From contig NZ_JAROCF010000001.1 in NCBI RefSeq assembly GCF_030433685.1, forward strand, positions 2,790,001 to 2,854,000: 64,000 nt of DNA. The letters are read 5' to 3'. The translations under genes were made by a program, and so were the position numbers. The stretch is from Leifsonia williamsii (GTDB taxonomy: Bacteria > Actinomycetota > Actinomycetes > Actinomycetales > Microbacteriaceae). This document shows, one piece after another, positions 45,438 to 57,380 of this stretch. The notes below the pieces were generated by a model. The model was not told the DNA's origin. It did no database searches and saw only the letters and a program-made list of their open reading frames with translations. The stretch's first letter is position 1. Every line of letters begins with the position of its first letter.

Positions 45438-46853
45438 CTAGAGGACGTCGCCTACGCGGTGCACGCGGATGTCGTTGGTGGTGCCGGGGATCCCGGGAGG
45501 GGATCCGGAGATGATGATGACCTTGTCGCCGTTCACGGCGCGGCCGGTCGACTTCAGGGCCTCGTCCACCTGCGCGACCATCTGGTCGGTGTGGGTGACG
45601 CGGTCGACGACGAACGACTCCACGCCCCAGAACAGCGCCATCCGGCGACGGGTCGACTCCTCCGGCGTGAAGGCGAGGATCGGGATCTTGTTGCGCAGGC
45701 GCGCCATGCGGCGGGCCGACTCGCCCGACTCGGTGAACACGCAGAGGTACTTGGCCTCGACGAAGTCGGCGACCTCCACGGCGGCGAGGGTGATCGCGCC
45801 GCTCTGCGTGCGCGGGCGCGTGCCGAGCGGGGCGATGCGGTCGAGACCGTGCTCCTCGGTGGAGGAGACGATGCGCGCCATGGTCTGGACGGTGACCGTC
45901 GGGTACTCGCCAACGCTGGTCTCGCCCGAGAGCATGACCGCGTCGGCGCCGTCCAGGACGGCGTTGGCGACGTCGGAGGTCTCTGCACGGGTCGGGACCG
46001 GGCTCGAGATCATCGACTCCAGCATCTGCGTCGCGACGATGACCGGCTTGGCGCGACGACGGGCGAGCTCGACCGCGCGCTTCTGCACGATCGGGACCGC
46101 CTCCAGCGGCAGCTCGACGCCCAGGTCGCCGCGGGCGACCATGATGGCGTCGAAGGCGTCGACGATGTCCTCGAGGGCGTCGACCGCCTGCGGCTTCTCG
46201 ATCTTGGCGACGACGGGGACCTTGCGCCCCTCCTCGGCCATGATCTCGTGCACGCGCTCGATGTCGGCGGCGTTGCGCACGAACGACAGCGCGATCAGGT
46301 CGGCGCCGAGCTTGAGGCCCCAGCGGAGGTCCGCCTCGTCCTTCTCGGACAGCGCGGGCACGTTGACCGCGACGCCGGGGAGGTTGATGCCCTTGTTGTT
46401 CGACACCGGGCCGGCGACGACGACCTCGGTCGTCACGACGGTGCCGTCGGTGTCGAGCACGCGCACGCGCACCTTGCCGTCGTCGATCAGGAGGAAGTCG
46501 CCCGGCTTGACGTCCTGGGGCAGGCCCTTGAACGTGGTGGAGGAGATCTCCTTGGTGCCGATGATGTCCTCGGTGGTGATCTTGAAGATGTCGCCCTCGG
46601 CCAGCTCGTAGGGACCGGCCTCGAACTTGCCGAGGCGGATCTTCGGGCCCTGGAGGTCGACGAGCACGGCGACGGGCTTGCCCGCGTCGTCGGCCGCCTT
46701 GCGCACATTGGCGTAGACGCCCTCGTGCACCTCGTAGCTGCCGTGGCTCAGGTTCATGCGCGCCACGTCCACACCCGCGTCGATGATCGCGCGGATGTTC
46801 TCATAGCTCGAGGTCGCCGGCCCGAGGGTCGCGACGATTTTGGCCCTTCTCAT
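45438..46853 (-). CDS. pyk: Pyruvate kinase
   Basis: Converts phosphoenolpyruvate and ADP to pyruvate and ATP. The 471-residue protein has the active-site signatures MNLSHGSYEVH (about residues 34-44), DLQGPKIRLG, the catalytic lysine region AKIEKPQAVDAL, the metal site MVARGDLGVELP and ATQMLESM. The C-terminal domain (from about residue 340) carries the allosteric region. The ATG follows GGAGC. It lies next to gltBD and ends at a strong hairpin. Confidence 0.97.
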   Translation of the reverse strand: MRRAKIVATLGPATSSYENIRAIIDAGVDVARMNLSHGSYEVHEGVYANVRKAADDAGKPVAVLVDLQGPKIRLGKFEAGPYELAEGDIFKITTEDIIGTKEISSTTFKGLPQDVKPGDFLLIDDGKVRVRVLDTDGTVVTTEVVVAGPVSNNKGINLPGVAVNVPALSEKDEADLRWGLKLGADLIALSFVRNAADIERVHEIMAEEGRKVPVVAKIEKPQAVDALEDIVDAFDAIMVARGDLGVELPLEAVPIVQKRAVELARRRAKPVIVATQMLESMISSPVPTRAETSDVANAVLDGADAVMLSGETSVGEYPTVTVQTMARIVSSTEEHGLDRIAPLGTRPRTQSGAITLAAVEVADFVEAKYLCVFTESGESARRMARLRNKIPILAFTPEESTRRRMALFWGVESFVVDRVTHTDQMVAQVDEALKSTGRAVNGDKVIIISGSPPGIPGTTNDIRVHRVGDVL

Positions 46854-46937
46854 GCTTTACGTTCGCTCCGTGATTTCTGCGCCGTGGATCGGCGCGGGTG
46901 ATTCGGTGGATTGTCCCCCGCGTCCGCGGGCTCGCGT

Positions 46938-48395
46938 CTAGACGAGGATGCCGCGGTCCGTGGGGCGGACCGGAGCCGGCAGCTGCGTCTCCCCTTCAAG
47001 ATACCGGTCGACGGCCGCCGCCGCCGCCCGGCCCTCGGCGATCGCCCACACGATGAGCGACTGGCCGCGGCCCGCGTCGCCCGCCACGAAGACGCCCGGC
47101 TGGCCCGTCTGGTAGTCGCCGGCGCGCTGCACGTTGCCGCGCTCGTCGAACGGGAGGCCCAGCTGCGACGACAGATCGGCCTGCTCGGGGCCGGTGAAGC
47201 CCAGCGCGAGGAGGACCAGGTCTGCCGGGATCTCGCGCTCGGTGCCGGCCTTGGGGACGCGGCGCCCGTCGAGGTACTCGGTCTCGGCCACGCGCAGTGC
47301 GCGGACCTCGCCGAACTCGTTCGCGAGGAACTCGACGGTCGACGCGAGGTACTCGCGCTGACCACCCTCCTCGTGCGCCGACTGGACCTCGAACAGGGTC
47401 GGGGTCATCGGCCACGGCTGGTGCGACGGACGCTCCGACGGCGGCTGCTTGCCGATCGCGAGGTTGGTCACGCTGGCGGCGCCCTGGCGGTGCGCGGTGC
47501 CGATGCAGTCGGCGCCGGTGTCGCCGCCGCCGAGCACGACGACGTGCTTGCCGTCGGCCGTGATCTGGCCGGCGACGTCGTCGCCCGCGCCCGCCTTGTT
47601 CTGCTGGACCAGGTACTCCATCGCGAAGTGCACGCCGGCCAGGTCGCGGCCGGGGATCGGCAGGTCGCGCGGCACCATCGCGCCGGTGGCGACCACGACC
47701 GCGTCGTAGCGTGCGCGCAGGTCGTCCCAGGTGATGTCGACGCCGATGTTGACGCCCGCGCGGAAGCGGGTGCCCTCGGCCATCATCTGGTTGAGGCGGG
47801 CCTCCAGGTGCTTCTTCTCCATCTTGAAGTCCGGGATGCCGTAGCGCAGGAGGCCGCCGATGCGGTCGTCGCGCTCGTACACGGCGACCGTGTGGCCGGC
47901 GCGGGTGAGCTGCTGCGCGGCCGCGAGGCCGGCGGGGCCGGAGCCGACGACGGCGACGGTCTTGCCGGTGAGTCGCTCCGGCGGGTGCGGCTGCACCCAC
48001 CCGTTCTGCCACGCCTGGTCGATGATCGACACCTCGACCTGCTTGATGGTCACCGCGGGCTGGTTGATGCCGAGCACGCACGAGGACTCGCACGGCGCCG
48101 GGCACAGCCGTCCGGTGAACTCCGGGAAGTTGTTGGTCGCGTGGAGGCGCTCGATCGCCTGGCGGCCCTCCCCGCGCCACATCAGGTCGTTCCACTCGGG
48201 GATCAGGTTGCCGAGCGGGCAGCCCTGGTGGCAGAACGGGACGCCGCAGTCCATGCAGCGGCCGGCCTGCCGGCGCAGCTGCGCCGGGTCCTGCGCCTCG
48301 TAGACCTCTTTCCAGTCCATGAGCCGGACCGAGACGGGGCGCCGCTTCGGCAGCTCCCGCTCCGTCACCTTCAGAAAGCCCTTAGGGTCAGCCAC
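46938..48395 (-). CDS. gltD: Glutamate synthase (NADPH) small subunit
   Basis: Passes electrons from NADPH to the large subunit. The 485-residue protein has N-terminal cysteine clusters for two 4Fe-4S centres ([17 protein letters not shown] and [12 protein letters not shown]), the FAD-binding motif [13 protein letters not shown], and the NADPH-binding [13 protein letters not shown]. The start GTG overlaps the end of gltB by eight bases. The 84-base gap to pyk holds a small inverted repeat (46917-46930) that may end the transcript. Confidence 0.96.
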   Translation of the reverse strand: MADPKGFLKVTERELPKRRPVSVRLMDWKEVYEAQDPAQLRRQAGRCMDCGVPFCHQGCPLGNLIPEWNDLMWRGEGRQAIERLHATNNFPEFTGRLCPAPCESSCVLGINQPAVTIKQVEVSIIDQAWQNGWVQPHPPERLTGKTVAVVGSGPAGLAAAQQLTRAGHTVAVYERDDRIGGLLRYGIPDFKMEKKHLEARLNQMMAEGTRFRAGVNIGVDITWDDLRARYDAVVVATGAMVPRDLPIPGRDLAGVHFAMEYLVQQNKAGAGDDVAGQITADGKHVVVLGGGDTGADCIGTAHRQGAASVTNLAIGKQPPSERPSHQPWPMTPTLFEVQSAHEEGGQREYLASTVEFLANEFGEVRALRVAETEYLDGRRVPKAGTEREIPADLVLLALGFTGPEQADLSSQLGLPFDERGNVQRAGDYQTGQPGVFVAGDAGRGQSLIVWAIAEGRAAAAAVDRYLEGETQLPAPVRPTDRGILV

Positions 48396-51300
48396 CGGTC
48401 ACCTCCAGAATCCGGTTCCAAACGATCTCGCCGTCGGGGTCGAGCCCCTCGTCGACGGCCTCCTGGCGCATCTGCAGCACCGCCGCGTAGTCGCGCGGGA
48501 GCACCTTCACGAACTTCGCCACCGTGGCGTCGAAGTCGTCGAGCATGCGCTGCGCGAGCTCCGAGCCCGTCTCGGCGACGTGCTGCTCGAGCAGGTCGCG
48601 CAGGATCTCGATGTCGCCGCTGCCGAGCGGCAGCAGCTCCAGCTCGCCGCTCGCGAGCGAGTCGCGGTTGACGCGGCCCTCCTGCAGCTCGTACACGTAG
48701 GCGGTGCCGCCCGACATGCCGGCGCCGAGGTTGCGGCCCGTGCTGCCGAGGATCACCGCGAGCCCGCCGGTCATGTACTCGAGCGCGTGGTCGCCCACGC
48801 CCTCCACGACCGCCGTGGCCCCGGAGTTGCGGACCAGGAACCGCTCGCCCACGATCCCGCGGATGAACATGCTGCCCTGCGTCGCGCCGTAGCCGATGAC
48901 GTTGCCGGCGATGACGTTCTCCTCGGCGGCGAAGGCGCTCTCGCGCGGCGGGCGGACGACGATCCGGCCGCCGGAGAGACCCTTGCCGACGTAGTCGTTG
49001 GAGTCGCCCTCCAGCCGCAGCGTGATGCCGGACGGGAGGAACGCGCCGAGCGACTGGCCGGCCGACCCGGTGAGCGTGATGTCGATCGATCCGGCCGGGA
49101 GGCCGTTCTCGCCGTGCCGCACCGTCACCTCGTGACCGAGCATGGTGCCGACGGCGCGCTCGGTGTTGCGGATCGGGAGGCTGAGCTCCAGCGTCCCGCC
49201 GTTCGCCAGCACGTCCTGGGCCGCGTGGATGAGCTGGTTGTCGAAGTGCTCGTCCAGCTCGTGGTCCTGGGCGCGGCCGTTGCGGCGCGGGGCGCTCTCC
49301 GGGAAGGAGGGGCCGTGCAGGATCGGCGACAGGTCCATCCCCGACGCCTTCCAGTGCTCGACGGCGCGGTCGACGTCGAGCAGCTCGGCGTGGCCGATCG
49401 CCTCGTCGAGCGAGCGGAAGCCCAGCTCGGCGAGGTACTCGCGCACCTCCTGGGCGATGAACTCGAAGAAGTTGACCACGAACTCGGGCTTGCCCGAGAA
49501 CCGGGAGCGCAGCTCCGGGTTCTGCGTGGCGACGCCGACCGGGCAGGTGTCGAGGTGGCAGACGCGCATCATGATGCAGCCGGAGACGACCAGCGGCGCC
49601 GTGGCGAAGCCGAACTCCTCCGCCCCGAGCAGCGCGCCGACGATGACATCGCGGCCGCTCTTCAGCTGACCGTCGACCTGCACGACGACGCGCTCGCGCA
49701 TGCCGTTGAGCATGAGCGTCTGCTGCGTCTCGGCGAGGCCCAGCTCCCACGGCGTTCCCGCGTGCTTCAGCGAGTTCACCGGCGAGGCGCCCGTGCCGCC
49801 GTCGTGGCCGGAGACCAGGATGACGTCGGCCAGCGCCTTCGCCGTGCCGGCAGCGACCGCGCCGATGCCGGACTCGCTCACGAGCTTCACGTGGACCCGG
49901 GCGCCGGGGTTGGCGCGCTTGAGGTCGAAGATCAGCTGCTTGAGGTCCTCGATCGAGTAGATGTCGTGGTGCGGAGGCGGCGAGATCAGGCCGACGCCGG
50001 CGGTCGCGTGCCGGGTACGCGCGACCCAGGGATAGACCTTGGTCGGCGGCAGCTGACCGCCCTCACCGGGCTTCGCGCCCTGGGCGAGCTTGATCTGGAT
50101 GTCGTCGGCGTGCGTCAGGTACATCGACGTGACGCCGAACCGGCCGGAGGCGACCTGCTTGATGGCGCTGCGCCGCTCCGGGTCGAGGAGCCGGTCGAGA
50201 TCCTCTCCGCCCTCACCGGTGTTCGACTTGGCGCCGAGCCGGTTCATGGCGATCGCGAGGGTCTCGTGCGCCTCCTTGGAGATGGAGCCGTAGCTCATCG
50301 CGCCGGTCGAGAACCGCTTGACGATCGACTCCACCGGCTCGACCTCGTCGAGGGGCACCGGCGGGCGCTCGCCCGACTTGAGGCGGAACATGCCGCGCAG
50401 GGTCATCAGCGACTCGGACTGGTCGTCGACGAGCTTCGTGTACTCGCGGAAGATGTCGTACCGGCGCGTCCTGGTCGCGTGCTGGAGGCGAAACACCGTC
50501 TCCGGGTTGAACAGGTGCGGGGCGCCGTCGCGGCGCCACTGGTACTCGCCGCCGGTCGCCAGGCGCTCGTGCGCGACGACCGCGCCGTCGGCCGGGTACG
50601 CGCTGGTGTGCCGGGCGAGGTTCTCGGCCGCGATCACGTCGATGCCGACGCCGCCGAGCTTGCTCGTCGTGCCGGTGAAGTACTGGTCGACGAACTCCTG
50701 GCTGAGGCCGACGGCCTCGAACGCCTGGGCACCCGCGTACGACGAGACGGTCGAGATGCCCATCTTGGACATGATCTTGAGCACGCCCTTGCCGAGCGCC
50801 TTGATGACGTTCTTGACCGCCTTCTCGGGCGAGACGCCGGCGATCATGCCGGAGCGGACGAGCTCCTCGCAGGTCTCCATCGCGAGGTACGGATTGATTG
50901 CCGAGGCGCCGTAGCCGATCAGCAGCGCGATGTGGTGCACCTCGCGCACGTCGCCCGCCTCGACGATCAGGCCGACCTTCATGCGGTTCTCGGCGCGGAT
51001 CAGGTGGTGGTGCACCGCGGCGAGCATGAGCAGCGACGGGATGGGCGCGAGGTCCTTGGTGGAGTCGCGGTCGCTGAGCACGATGAACTGGGCGCCGGCC
51101 TCGATCGCCTCGTCCACCTCGTCACACATCTCGGCGAGACGGTTCTCCATCGCGTCGGGCCCGGCGTCGAAGCGGTACAGGCCGCGCACGGTCGTGGTGA
51201 GCCTGCTACCGGGGCGCGGGTCGATGTGCTGGATCTTCGCCAGCTCGTCGTTGTCGATCACCGGGAAGTCCAGCACGACCTGGCGCGCGTGCTCCGGGCC

Positions 51301-52965
51301 GGCGTCGAGGAGGTTGCGCTCCGGGCCGAGGCCCAGCTTCATGGTCGTGACGACCTCTTCGCGGATGGAGTCCAGCGGCGGGTTCGTCACCTGCGCGAAC
51401 TGCTGCGTGAAGTAGTCGAACAGCAGGCGCGGGCGCTCCGAGAGCACCGCGACCGGCGTGTCCGAGCCCATCGCGCCCAGCGGCTCCGCACCCGTGGTCG
51501 CCATCGGCTTGAGGAGGATGCGGACCTCTTCCTCCGTGTAGCCGAAGGTGCGCTGGCGGCGCGTGATGGACGCCGGGGTGTGCACGATGTGCTCGCGCTC
51601 CGGCAGGTCCTTCAGATTGATGCGGCCCTGGTCCAGCCAGTCGCCGTAGGGGGCGCCGGAGGCGAGCTGCGACTTGATCTCGTCGTCCTCGATCAGGCGG
51701 CCGGCCTCCGTGTCCACGAGGAACATGCGGCCGGGGCGGAGGCGGCCCTTGCGCACCACACGGCTCGGCTCGAAGTCGAGCACGCCGATCTCGCTCGCGA
51801 GCACCACCAGGCCGTCGTTGGTGACGACGTAGCGGCCCGGGCGCAGGCCGTTGCGGTCGAGCGTGGCGCCGACGAGGGAGCCGTCGGTGAACACGATCGC
51901 GGCCGGGCCGTCCCACGGCTCCATGAGCATGGAGTGGTACTCGTAGAAGCTGCGCCGGGCCGGGTCGATCTCGGTCTGGTTCTCCCACGCCTCCGGCACC
52001 ATCATCATGACGGCGTGCGGGAGGGAGCGGCCGGAGAGCGAGATCAGCTCGACGACCTCGTCGAAGGACGCCGAGTCGCTCGCGCCGGGCGTGACCACGG
52101 GGAACACGGGCGCGAGGTCGCCGAGCAGCTCGCTCTCGAGCTGCGACTGACGGGCGCGCATCCAGTTGCGGTTGCCCTGCACGGTGTTGATCTCGCCGTT
52201 GTGCGCGATCATGCGGAACGGCTGCGCGAGCGGCCACGACGGGAACGTGTTGGTCGAGTAGCGCGAGTGCACGAGCGCGAGCTTGGAGGCGAAGCGCTGG
52301 TCAGAGAGGTCGGGGTAGAACGGCTCCAGCTGGAGCGTCGTCACCATGCCCTTGTAGACGAGCGTGCGGCTCGACAGCGACGAGAAGTACAGGTCGAGCT
52401 CGCGCTCCGCCCGCTTGCGCAGGAAGAACGTCTGGCGGTCGAGCTGGATGCCGGAGACCGGCTCCCCCGCCTCGTCCAGCCGCGTGCTGGTGACATAGAG
52501 CTGCTCGATGACCGGCATCGCCTCGCGGGCCAGCGTGCCGAGCTCCTCCGGGCGGACAGGGACGACGCGCCAGCCGAGGACCGTCAGGTCCTGCTCGGCG
52601 GCGATCGCCTCCACCGCCGTCTTCACGCGACCGCGCTCGCCCTCGTCGGTCGGCAGGAACGCGTTGCCGACGGCGTAGCGGCCGGCGGCGGGCAGTTCGA
52701 CGCCGGAGACCGCGCGCAGGAAGGCGTCCGGCACCTGCGTGATGATGCCGGCGCCGTCGCCCGTGCCGGCGTCGGAGCCGACGGCACCGCGGTGCTCCAG
52801 GTGACGCAGCGCCTCGAGCGCGGCGTCGATGATGTCGTGCCCGGCGGTGCCGCGCAGCGTCGCCACCATGGCGAGACCGCACGCGTCCTTCTCGTCGGCG
52901 GGGTCGTAGAGGCCCTGCTTGCCGGGAAGGGTGCCGAAGCGGTGATGGGGAGGCGTGAGCGCCAT
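48388..52965 (-). CDS. gltB: Glutamate synthase (NADPH) large subunit
   Basis: Makes glutamate from glutamine and 2-oxoglutarate. The 1525-residue protein has an N-terminal glutaminase domain whose nucleophile would be Cys29 ([12 protein letters not shown]) after removal of a short propeptide, a central domain, an FMN-binding synthase barrel and a C-terminal beta-helix. The 3Fe-4S cysteines appear as [13 protein letters not shown]. The ATG at 52965 gives the usual propeptide length; longer in-frame extension to 53232 is proline- and arginine-rich and unlikely. GAGGAC lies upstream. In the 184-base gap to lgt I see only the lgt terminator. Confidence 0.96.
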   Translation of the reverse strand: MALTPPHHRFGTLPGKQGLYDPADEKDACGLAMVATLRGTAGHDIIDAALEALRHLEHRGAVGSDAGTGDGAGIITQVPDAFLRAVSGVELPAAGRYAVGNAFLPTDEGERGRVKTAVEAIAAEQDLTVLGWRVVPVRPEELGTLAREAMPVIEQLYVTSTRLDEAGEPVSGIQLDRQTFFLRKRAERELDLYFSSLSSRTLVYKGMVTTLQLEPFYPDLSDQRFASKLALVHSRYSTNTFPSWPLAQPFRMIAHNGEINTVQGNRNWMRARQSQLESELLGDLAPVFPVVTPGASDSASFDEVVELISLSGRSLPHAVMMMVPEAWENQTEIDPARRSFYEYHSMLMEPWDGPAAIVFTDGSLVGATLDRNGLRPGRYVVTNDGLVVLASEIGVLDFEPSRVVRKGRLRPGRMFLVDTEAGRLIEDDEIKSQLASGAPYGDWLDQGRINLKDLPEREHIVHTPASITRRQRTFGYTEEEVRILLKPMATTGAEPLGAMGSDTPVAVLSERPRLLFDYFTQQFAQVTNPPLDSIREEVVTTMKLGLGPERNLLDAGPEHARQVVLDFPVIDNDELAKIQHIDPRPGSRLTTTVRGLYRFDAGPDAMENRLAEMCDEVDEAIEAGAQFIVLSDRDSTKDLAPIPSLLMLAAVHHHLIRAENRMKVGLIVEAGDVREVHHIALLIGYGASAINPYLAMETCEELVRSGMIAGVSPEKAVKNVIKALGKGVLKIMSKMGISTVSSYAGAQAFEAVGLSQEFVDQYFTGTTSKLGGVGIDVIAAENLARHTSAYPADGAVVAHERLATGGEYQWRRDGAPHLFNPETVFRLQHATRTRRYDIFREYTKLVDDQSESLMTLRGMFRLKSGERPPVPLDEVEPVESIVKRFSTGAMSYGSISKEAHETLAIAMNRLGAKSNTGEGGEDLDRLLDPERRSAIKQVASGRFGVTSMYLTHADDIQIKLAQGAKPGEGGQLPPTKVYPWVARTRHATAGVGLISPPPHHDIYSIEDLKQLIFDLKRANPGARVHVKLVSESGIGAVAAGTAKALADVILVSGHDGGTGASPVNSLKHAGTPWELGLAETQQTLMLNGMRERVVVQVDGQLKSGRDVIVGALLGAEEFGFATAPLVVSGCIMMRVCHLDTCPVGVATQNPELRSRFSGKPEFVVNFFEFIAQEVREYLAELGFRSLDEAIGHAELLDVDRAVEHWKASGMDLSPILHGPSFPESAPRRNGRAQDHELDEHFDNQLIHAAQDVLANGGTLELSLPIRNTERAVGTMLGHEVTVRHGENGLPAGSIDITLTGSAGQSLGAFLPSGITLRLEGDSNDYVGKGLSGGRIVVRPPRESAFAAEENVIAGNVIGYGATQGSMFIRGIVGERFLVRNSGATAVVEGVGDHALEYMTGGLAVILGSTGRNLGAGMSGGTAYVYELQEGRVNRDSLASGELELLPLGSGDIEILRDLLEQHVAETGSELAQRMLDDFDATVAKFVKVLPRDYAAVLQMRQEAVDEGLDPDGEIVWNRILEVTGG

Positions 52966-53122
52966 CTGTCGACCGTCCTCACTGTTCGTGGATGCGGGGG
53001 GACGCCATCGGCCCAGGGGAGGTGGGAGGGGTTCCGACGCGATCCGAGCTGTGTGCGGCCCGGAGATACGGTGCGGTGGGGAGGGAGGGTGCTTGCGGGT
53101 GTCGCCTCGGATGTTCTTTCGT

Positions 53123-53143
53123 GGCCCGGCTTTTCGTCGGGCC
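53123..53143 (-). terminator. Terminator downstream of lgt
   Basis: A six-base-pair stem (53123-53128 with 53138-53143) with a nine-base loop lies seven bases after the lgt stop. Confidence 0.5.
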
Positions 53144-53149
53144 CGCGAT

Positions 53150-54154
53150 CTACTTCGAGCCGTGTCCGCTTGTGGCGGAGGCTGCGGAGGACCCGGCGGG
53201 CACTCCGTCGTCATCGGCGGAGACCTCGTCATCCGGGTCGGTGTCGTCCGAGTCTACCTCAGCATCGGGCCGGACCCACTCACGCCCCGGCCGGTACGGG
53301 CTCGGCTCGAGTCCGGTGTGCCGGCGCGACTGCACGATGAAGATCACGACGCCCAGCACGACGGCGACGAAGGCGGCCCAGACGTTGGTCGGGATGCCGA
53401 GGAACGAGAATTCGCTCGGGTCGATCCTGATCGACTCCAGGTACGAGCGGCCGAGGCCGTACCAGATCAGGTACAGGGCGAACACCTTGCCCCACTGGAG
53501 GCGGAACTTGCGCTCGAGCCACACGATCACGATCACGCCGATGACGTTCCAGATGATCTCGTAGAGGAACAGCGGCTGGAACAGCGTGTCCTCGGGGAGG
53601 CCCACCGGGATCGCCTTATTGGTCGGGTCGATCTCGAGGCCCCACGGCAGGCTCGTCGGCAGGCCGAAGAGCTCCTGGTTGAACCAGTTGCCGAGGCGGC
53701 CGATCGCCTGGGCGAGCAGGAGCGCAGGGGCGAGGGCGTCGGCGAAGGTCCAGAACCGCAGCCCGGTCCAGCGGCAGCCGATCCAGGCGCCCACGGCGCC
53801 GCCGATCAGCGAGCCGAAGATGGCGTTGCCGCCCTCCCAGATGTAGAGCACGGCCCAGGGGTTCGCACCCTCGTAGAAGTAGTCGTTGGGGTGGGTGACC
53901 ACGTGGTACAGCCGGGCGCCGATGATGCCCAGTGGCACCGCCCAGAGCAGGATGTCGAGCACCACGCCCGGCTCGGCGCCGCGCTTGGTGAGGCGGCGCG
54001 ACGTCCAGATCGCGGCCACGATGATGCCGATCAGGATGCAGATCGCGTAGGTCTGGATCCGCCAGTGCAGCCCGAAGATGTCGATCGGGATCTGCTGCCA
54101 CTCGGGCCCCGGGCTGGGGATGCCGGCGTACCAGCTGCTCAAGGTCGCAACCAC
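53150..54154 (-). CDS. lgt: Prolipoprotein diacylglyceryl transferase
   Basis: Attaches diacylglycerol to the lipobox cysteine of prelipoproteins in the membrane. The 334-residue protein has about seven helices, the ARLYHVVTH segment, the signature [14 protein letters not shown] (about residues 150-163) and [15 protein letters not shown] charged, Asp/Ser-rich cytosolic tail of about 55 residues follows the last helix, as in other actinobacterial Lgt. The start is GTG, preceded by GGAAGGTGAG. It follows trpA, a conserved actinobacterial arrangement, but has its own promoter. Confidence 0.95.
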   Translation of the reverse strand: MVATLSSWYAGIPSPGPEWQQIPIDIFGLHWRIQTYAICILIGIIVAAIWTSRRLTKRGAEPGVVLDILLWAVPLGIIGARLYHVVTHPNDYFYEGANPWAVLYIWEGGNAIFGSLIGGAVGAWIGCRWTGLRFWTFADALAPALLLAQAIGRLGNWFNQELFGLPTSLPWGLEIDPTNKAIPVGLPEDTLFQPLFLYEIIWNVIGVIVIVWLERKFRLQWGKVFALYLIWYGLGRSYLESIRIDPSEFSFLGIPTNVWAAFVAVVLGVVIFIVQSRRHTGLEPSPYRPGREWVRPDAEVDSDDTDPDDEVSADDDGVPAGSSAASATSGHGSK

Positions 54155-54210
54155 CCGTGACTCACCTTCCGTGTCGTTCCGCCGCAGCGCCGACGGCGCG
54201 CAGCCTCAAT

Positions 54211-54216
54211 AGTCTA
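54211..54216 (-). promoter_or_regulatory. -10 element of the lgt promoter
   Basis: TAGACT on the minus strand just after the trpA stop predicts a leader of about 50 bases, which contains a small GCGCC/GGCGC hairpin (54187-54199) and the ribosome-binding site. Confidence 0.5.
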
Positions 54217-54227
54217 GAACGCCGCCG

Positions 54228-55025
54228 CTAGCGCGACGTGCGGGCCGCCGCCGTGCCCCGGGCGAGGTCGGCAGCGGTGCGGCCTGCCGCCTCCACTCCC
54301 CCGTCCGCCAGCGCTTTGACGAGGGCGGAGCCGACGATCGCGCCGTCGGCGTACCCGAGCACCTCGGCGACCTGCGCCGCGCTGGAGATGCCGAGCCCGA
54401 CGCAGGTGCTCGTGGCCCCCGCGTCGCGTAACCGGCCGACCAGCGTACGCGCCGCCGAGTCGACGTCGCTGCGGGCACCGGTGATACCCATGGTCGAGAC
54501 CGCGTAGACGAAGCCGCGGCTCTTCTCGACGGCCTGCCGGAGACGGGCGTCGGTGGAGCTGGGCGCCGCCAGGAAGACGCGATCGAGGCCCACCCGGTCG
54601 GAGGCGTCGAGCCAGGCGCCGCCCTCGTCCGGGATCAGGTCGGGCGTGATGAGGCCCGCTCCCCCGGCGGCGGCGAGGTCGTCGGCGAAGCGGTCGACAC
54701 CGTACTGCAGCACCGGGTTCCAGTAGGTCATGACGAGCACGGGGATCTCGACCTGGGCGGTGATCTCGCGCACCGCGGTGAAGCCGTCGCGCAGGCGGAA
54801 CCCGTTGCCGAGCGCCTGCTGCGTCGCGGCCTGGATGACCGCGCCGTCCATGACCGGGTCGGAGTACGGCAGGCCCAGCTCGATGACGTCGACGCCGTTG
54901 TTCGCGAGCGCCACGGCGGCGTCGATGCTCGTCCGCAGGTCGGGGAAGCCGGCCGGGAGGTACCCGATCAGGGCGCCGGCGGCCTCCGTGTTGCGGCGGG
55001 CGATGGTGTCGGCGACGCGGCTCAC
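54228..55025 (-). CDS. trpA: Tryptophan synthase alpha chain
   Basis: Splits indole-3-glycerol phosphate into indole and glyceraldehyde 3-phosphate. The 265-residue barrel carries the catalytic Glu and Asp in [15 protein letters not shown] and the phosphate-binding [10 protein letters not shown] and [11 protein letters not shown] segments. Its start overlaps trpB by four bases. It is the last gene of the trp group. Confidence 0.97.
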   Translation of the reverse strand: MSRVADTIARRNTEAAGALIGYLPAGFPDLRTSIDAAVALANNGVDVIELGLPYSDPVMDGAVIQAATQQALGNGFRLRDGFTAVREITAQVEIPVLVMTYWNPVLQYGVDRFADDLAAAGGAGLITPDLIPDEGGAWLDASDRVGLDRVFLAAPSSTDARLRQAVEKSRGFVYAVSTMGITGARSDVDSAARTLVGRLRDAGATSTCVGLGISSAAQVAEVLGYADGAIVGSALVKALADGGVEAAGRTAADLARGTAAARTSR

Positions 55026-56263
55026 GACTGCACGGCTCCTTCGTCGATGAGGCCGAAGTAGCGTCCGGCGGTCTCCATGTCCTTGTCGCCGCGGCCGCTG
55101 AGGTTCACCAGGATGACCGCGTCGGGTCCGAGCTCGCGGCCGAGCTCCAGCGCGCCGGCAAGGGCGTGCGAGGACTCGATGGCCGGGATGATGCCCTCGG
55201 TGAGGCTGAGCAGGCGCAGCGCCTCCATCGCGGCGTCGTCCGAGACCGGGCGGTACTCGGCGCGGCCGATGGCGGCGAGGTGGGAGTGCTCAGGGCCGAC
55301 GCCCGGGTAGTCGAGCCCGGCCGAGATCGAGTGCGACTCGATGGTCTGGCCGTCCTCGTCCTGCAGGAGCATCGTGCGGGCGCCGTGCAGCACGCCCGGC
55401 CGGCCCTTCGAGATGGTCGCGGCGTGGCGCGGGGTCTCCGCGCCCTCTCCCCCGGCCTCGTAGCCGATGAGGCGCACGTCCTCGTCGTCGAGGAAGGCGT
55501 GGAAGATGCCGATGGCGTTGGAGCCGCCGCCGACGCAGGCCACGACGGCGCTCGGCAGGGCGCCGGTCAGCTCGAGCACCTGCTCGCGGGCCTCCTCGCC
55601 GATGATCTTCTGGAGGTCGCGGACCATCGCCGGGAACGGGTGCGGCCCCGCGGCGGTGCCGAAGATGTAGTTGGTCGTCTCGACGTTGGTCACCCAGTCG
55701 CGCATGGCGTCGTTGATGGCGTCCTTGAGCGTGCGGGAGCCGGTCTTGACGGCGATGACCTCGGCGCCGAGCAGGCGCATGCGGGCCACGTTGAGCGCCT
55801 GGCGCTCGGTGTCGACCTCACCCATGTAGATGGTGCAGTCGAGGCCGAACAGCGCGGCGGCGGTCGCCGTGGCGACGCCGTGCTGGCCGGCGCCGGTCTC
55901 GGCGATCACCCGGGTCTTGCCGATGCGGCGCGTGAGGATCGCCTGGCCGAGCACGTTGTTGATCTTGTGCGAGCCGGTGTGGTTGAGGTCCTCGCGCTTG
56001 AGGATGATGCGGGCCCCGCCCGCATGGGCGGCGAACCGCGGCACCTCGGTGATGATCGACGGGCGGCCGGTGTAGCTGCGGTGCAGCTCGTCGAGCTCGG
56101 CGTGGAACTCGGGGTCGGCCTTGGCGGCCTCCCAGGCCTCGGTCAGCTCGTCGAGCGCGGCGACCAGCGACTCGGGGACGAACCGGCCGCCGAAGTCGCC
56201 GAAGTACGGACCCGTGGCGTTGCGACGCGAGTCGTGCTGCGCGTCGGGGGTGGGGGTGGACAT
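55022..56263 (-). CDS. trpB: Tryptophan synthase beta chain
   Basis: Condenses indole with serine using pyridoxal phosphate. The 413-residue protein has the cofactor lysine in [11 protein letters not shown], the phosphate-binding [10 protein letters not shown] and the N-terminal [11 protein letters not shown] typical of TrpB1. Its ATG shares one base with the trpC stop (TGATG), and its end overlaps trpA by four bases, so translation is coupled on both sides. Confidence 0.97.
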   Translation of the reverse strand: MSTPTPDAQHDSRRNATGPYFGDFGGRFVPESLVAALDELTEAWEAAKADPEFHAELDELHRSYTGRPSIITEVPRFAAHAGGARIILKREDLNHTGSHKINNVLGQAILTRRIGKTRVIAETGAGQHGVATATAAALFGLDCTIYMGEVDTERQALNVARMRLLGAEVIAVKTGSRTLKDAINDAMRDWVTNVETTNYIFGTAAGPHPFPAMVRDLQKIIGEEAREQVLELTGALPSAVVACVGGGSNAIGIFHAFLDDEDVRLIGYEAGGEGAETPRHAATISKGRPGVLHGARTMLLQDEDGQTIESHSISAGLDYPGVGPEHSHLAAIGRAEYRPVSDDAAMEALRLLSLTEGIIPAIESSHALAGALELGRELGPDAVILVNLSGRGDKDMETAGRYFGLIDEGAVQS

Positions 56264-57033
56264 CAGGCTCCCAGGAACTCGTGGAGGGTGGCGACCGGGT
56301 CGCTCGTGACGAGCGCCTCGCCGACGAGGACGACGTCGGCGCCGGCGGACCGGTAGTGGGCGACGTCGTCGGCGGTCTTCACGGCGGACTCGGCCACGCG
56401 GATCGTGCCGGCCGGGTAGCGGTCGGCGAGCCGGCCGAAGAGGTCGCGGTCCAGCTCGAAGGTGGAGAGGTTGCGGGCGTTCACGCCCACGAGGCGCGCC
56501 CCGGTGTCGAAGGCGCGGCTGAGCTCGTCGGCGGTGTGCGCCTCCACCAGGGAGGTCATCCCCAGTTCGGTGACGAGCGCGTGCAGCTCGGTCAGCTGCG
56601 GCTGGTCGAGGGCGGCCACGATGAGCAGAACCAGGTCGGCGCCCGCCGCGCGGGCCTCGAACACCTGGTACGGGTCGCTGACGAACTCCTTGCGGAGCAC
56701 CGGCAGCGACACGGCCGCACGGACGGCCTCGAGGTCGGCGAGCGAGCCGTGGAACCGGCGCTCCTCGGTCAGGACGCTGATCGCGCTCGCGCCGCCCGCC
56801 TCGTACAGCGCCGCGTGCGCGGCGGGGTCGGGGATCTCGGCGAGGGCGCCGCGGGACGGGCTCGCGCGCTTCACCTCGGCGATGATCTTGACGCGCTCGG
56901 CCGGGGCGAGCGCCGCGAGGGCGTCGATCGCCGGAGCCTGCGCGAGCGCGGCGGACTCGACGACGGCGAGCGGGCGCTCGGCCCGGCGCCGCTCGGCGTC
57001 CTCACGTGCGCCGGCGACGAGGTCGGCCAGCAC
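56263..57033 (-). CDS. trpC: Indole-3-glycerol-phosphate synthase
   Basis: Closes the indole ring from carboxyphenylaminodeoxyribulose phosphate. The 256-residue barrel shows [13 protein letters not shown] near residue 50, [22 protein letters not shown] and [14 protein letters not shown]. It starts three bases after the stop of the small DUF6704 gene. trpD, trpF and a free-standing trpG are not in this window. Confidence 0.96.
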   Translation of the reverse strand: MLADLVAGAREDAERRRAERPLAVVESAALAQAPAIDALAALAPAERVKIIAEVKRASPSRGALAEIPDPAAHAALYEAGGASAISVLTEERRFHGSLADLEAVRAAVSLPVLRKEFVSDPYQVFEARAAGADLVLLIVAALDQPQLTELHALVTELGMTSLVEAHTADELSRAFDTGARLVGVNARNLSTFELDRDLFGRLADRYPAGTIRVAESAVKTADDVAHYRSAGADVVLVGEALVTSDPVATLHEFLGA

Positions 57034-57036
57034 GCG

Positions 57037-57267
57037 TCAGTGGCCCTTCGGGGTGTACTTGGAGCCGCCGACGCCGTACCCGGCGCGCTTCATGATCCAG
57101 CCGACGATGAGGCCGACGATGGCGAGGCCCGCCGCCGCCCACACGATGATCGGCGCCTCGAAGAAGAACGCGACCGCGCCGATGGCGAAGGCGATCAGCA
57201 TGATGATCACGGCCGTCCACGCCGCCGGCGAGTGACCGTGGCCTGGCTCGACTGAATCGCTGCTCAT
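57037..57267 (-). CDS. Small membrane protein of the trp cluster (DUF6704, HGxxPAAW type)
   Basis: A 76-residue protein with the motif HGHSPAAWTAV (residues 10-20), two membrane helices (about 17-35 and 40-58) and a basic tail ending in GSKYTPKGH. Small proteins of this type sit between the TIGR02234 gene and trpC in many actinobacteria, and their function is unknown. The ATG at 57267 follows AGGAG; an upstream in-frame extension lacks such a site. Confidence 0.8.
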   Translation of the reverse strand: MSSDSVEPGHGHSPAAWTAVIIMLIAFAIGAVAFFFEAPIIVWAAAGLAIVGLIVGWIMKRAGYGVGGSKYTPKGH

Positions 57268-57327
57268 GGGACTCCTGCACGTCTGGTGCGCGCGGATCAC
57301 AGCGCGCACGGTTTTCGGAACGGACCC

Positions 57328-57333
57328 AGTCTA
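57328..57333 (-). promoter_or_regulatory. Possible internal trp promoter before the DUF6704 gene
   Basis: TAGACT on the minus strand predicts a leader of about 54 bases and a second transcript for DUF6704-trpCBA. It lies within an imperfect inverted repeat CCCAG/CTGGG (57326-57343). Confidence 0.45.
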
Positions 57334-57380
57334 GTGGCTGGGACCGGGAGGGCCGGGTCGGCTCAGCGGGTCGAGTCGGC

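Noticed and set aside
48319..53340. A plus-strand open frame of more than 1600 codons opposite gltB
   Set aside because: It mirrors gltB codon for codon, has no start signal or domain, and is fully explained as the complement of a GC-rich gene.
57268..57380. A trp attenuator or leader peptide before the DUF6704 gene or trpE
   Set aside because: I found no short reading frame with tandem Trp codons and no pair of alternative hairpins; trpE itself overlaps hisI, leaving no room for a leader.
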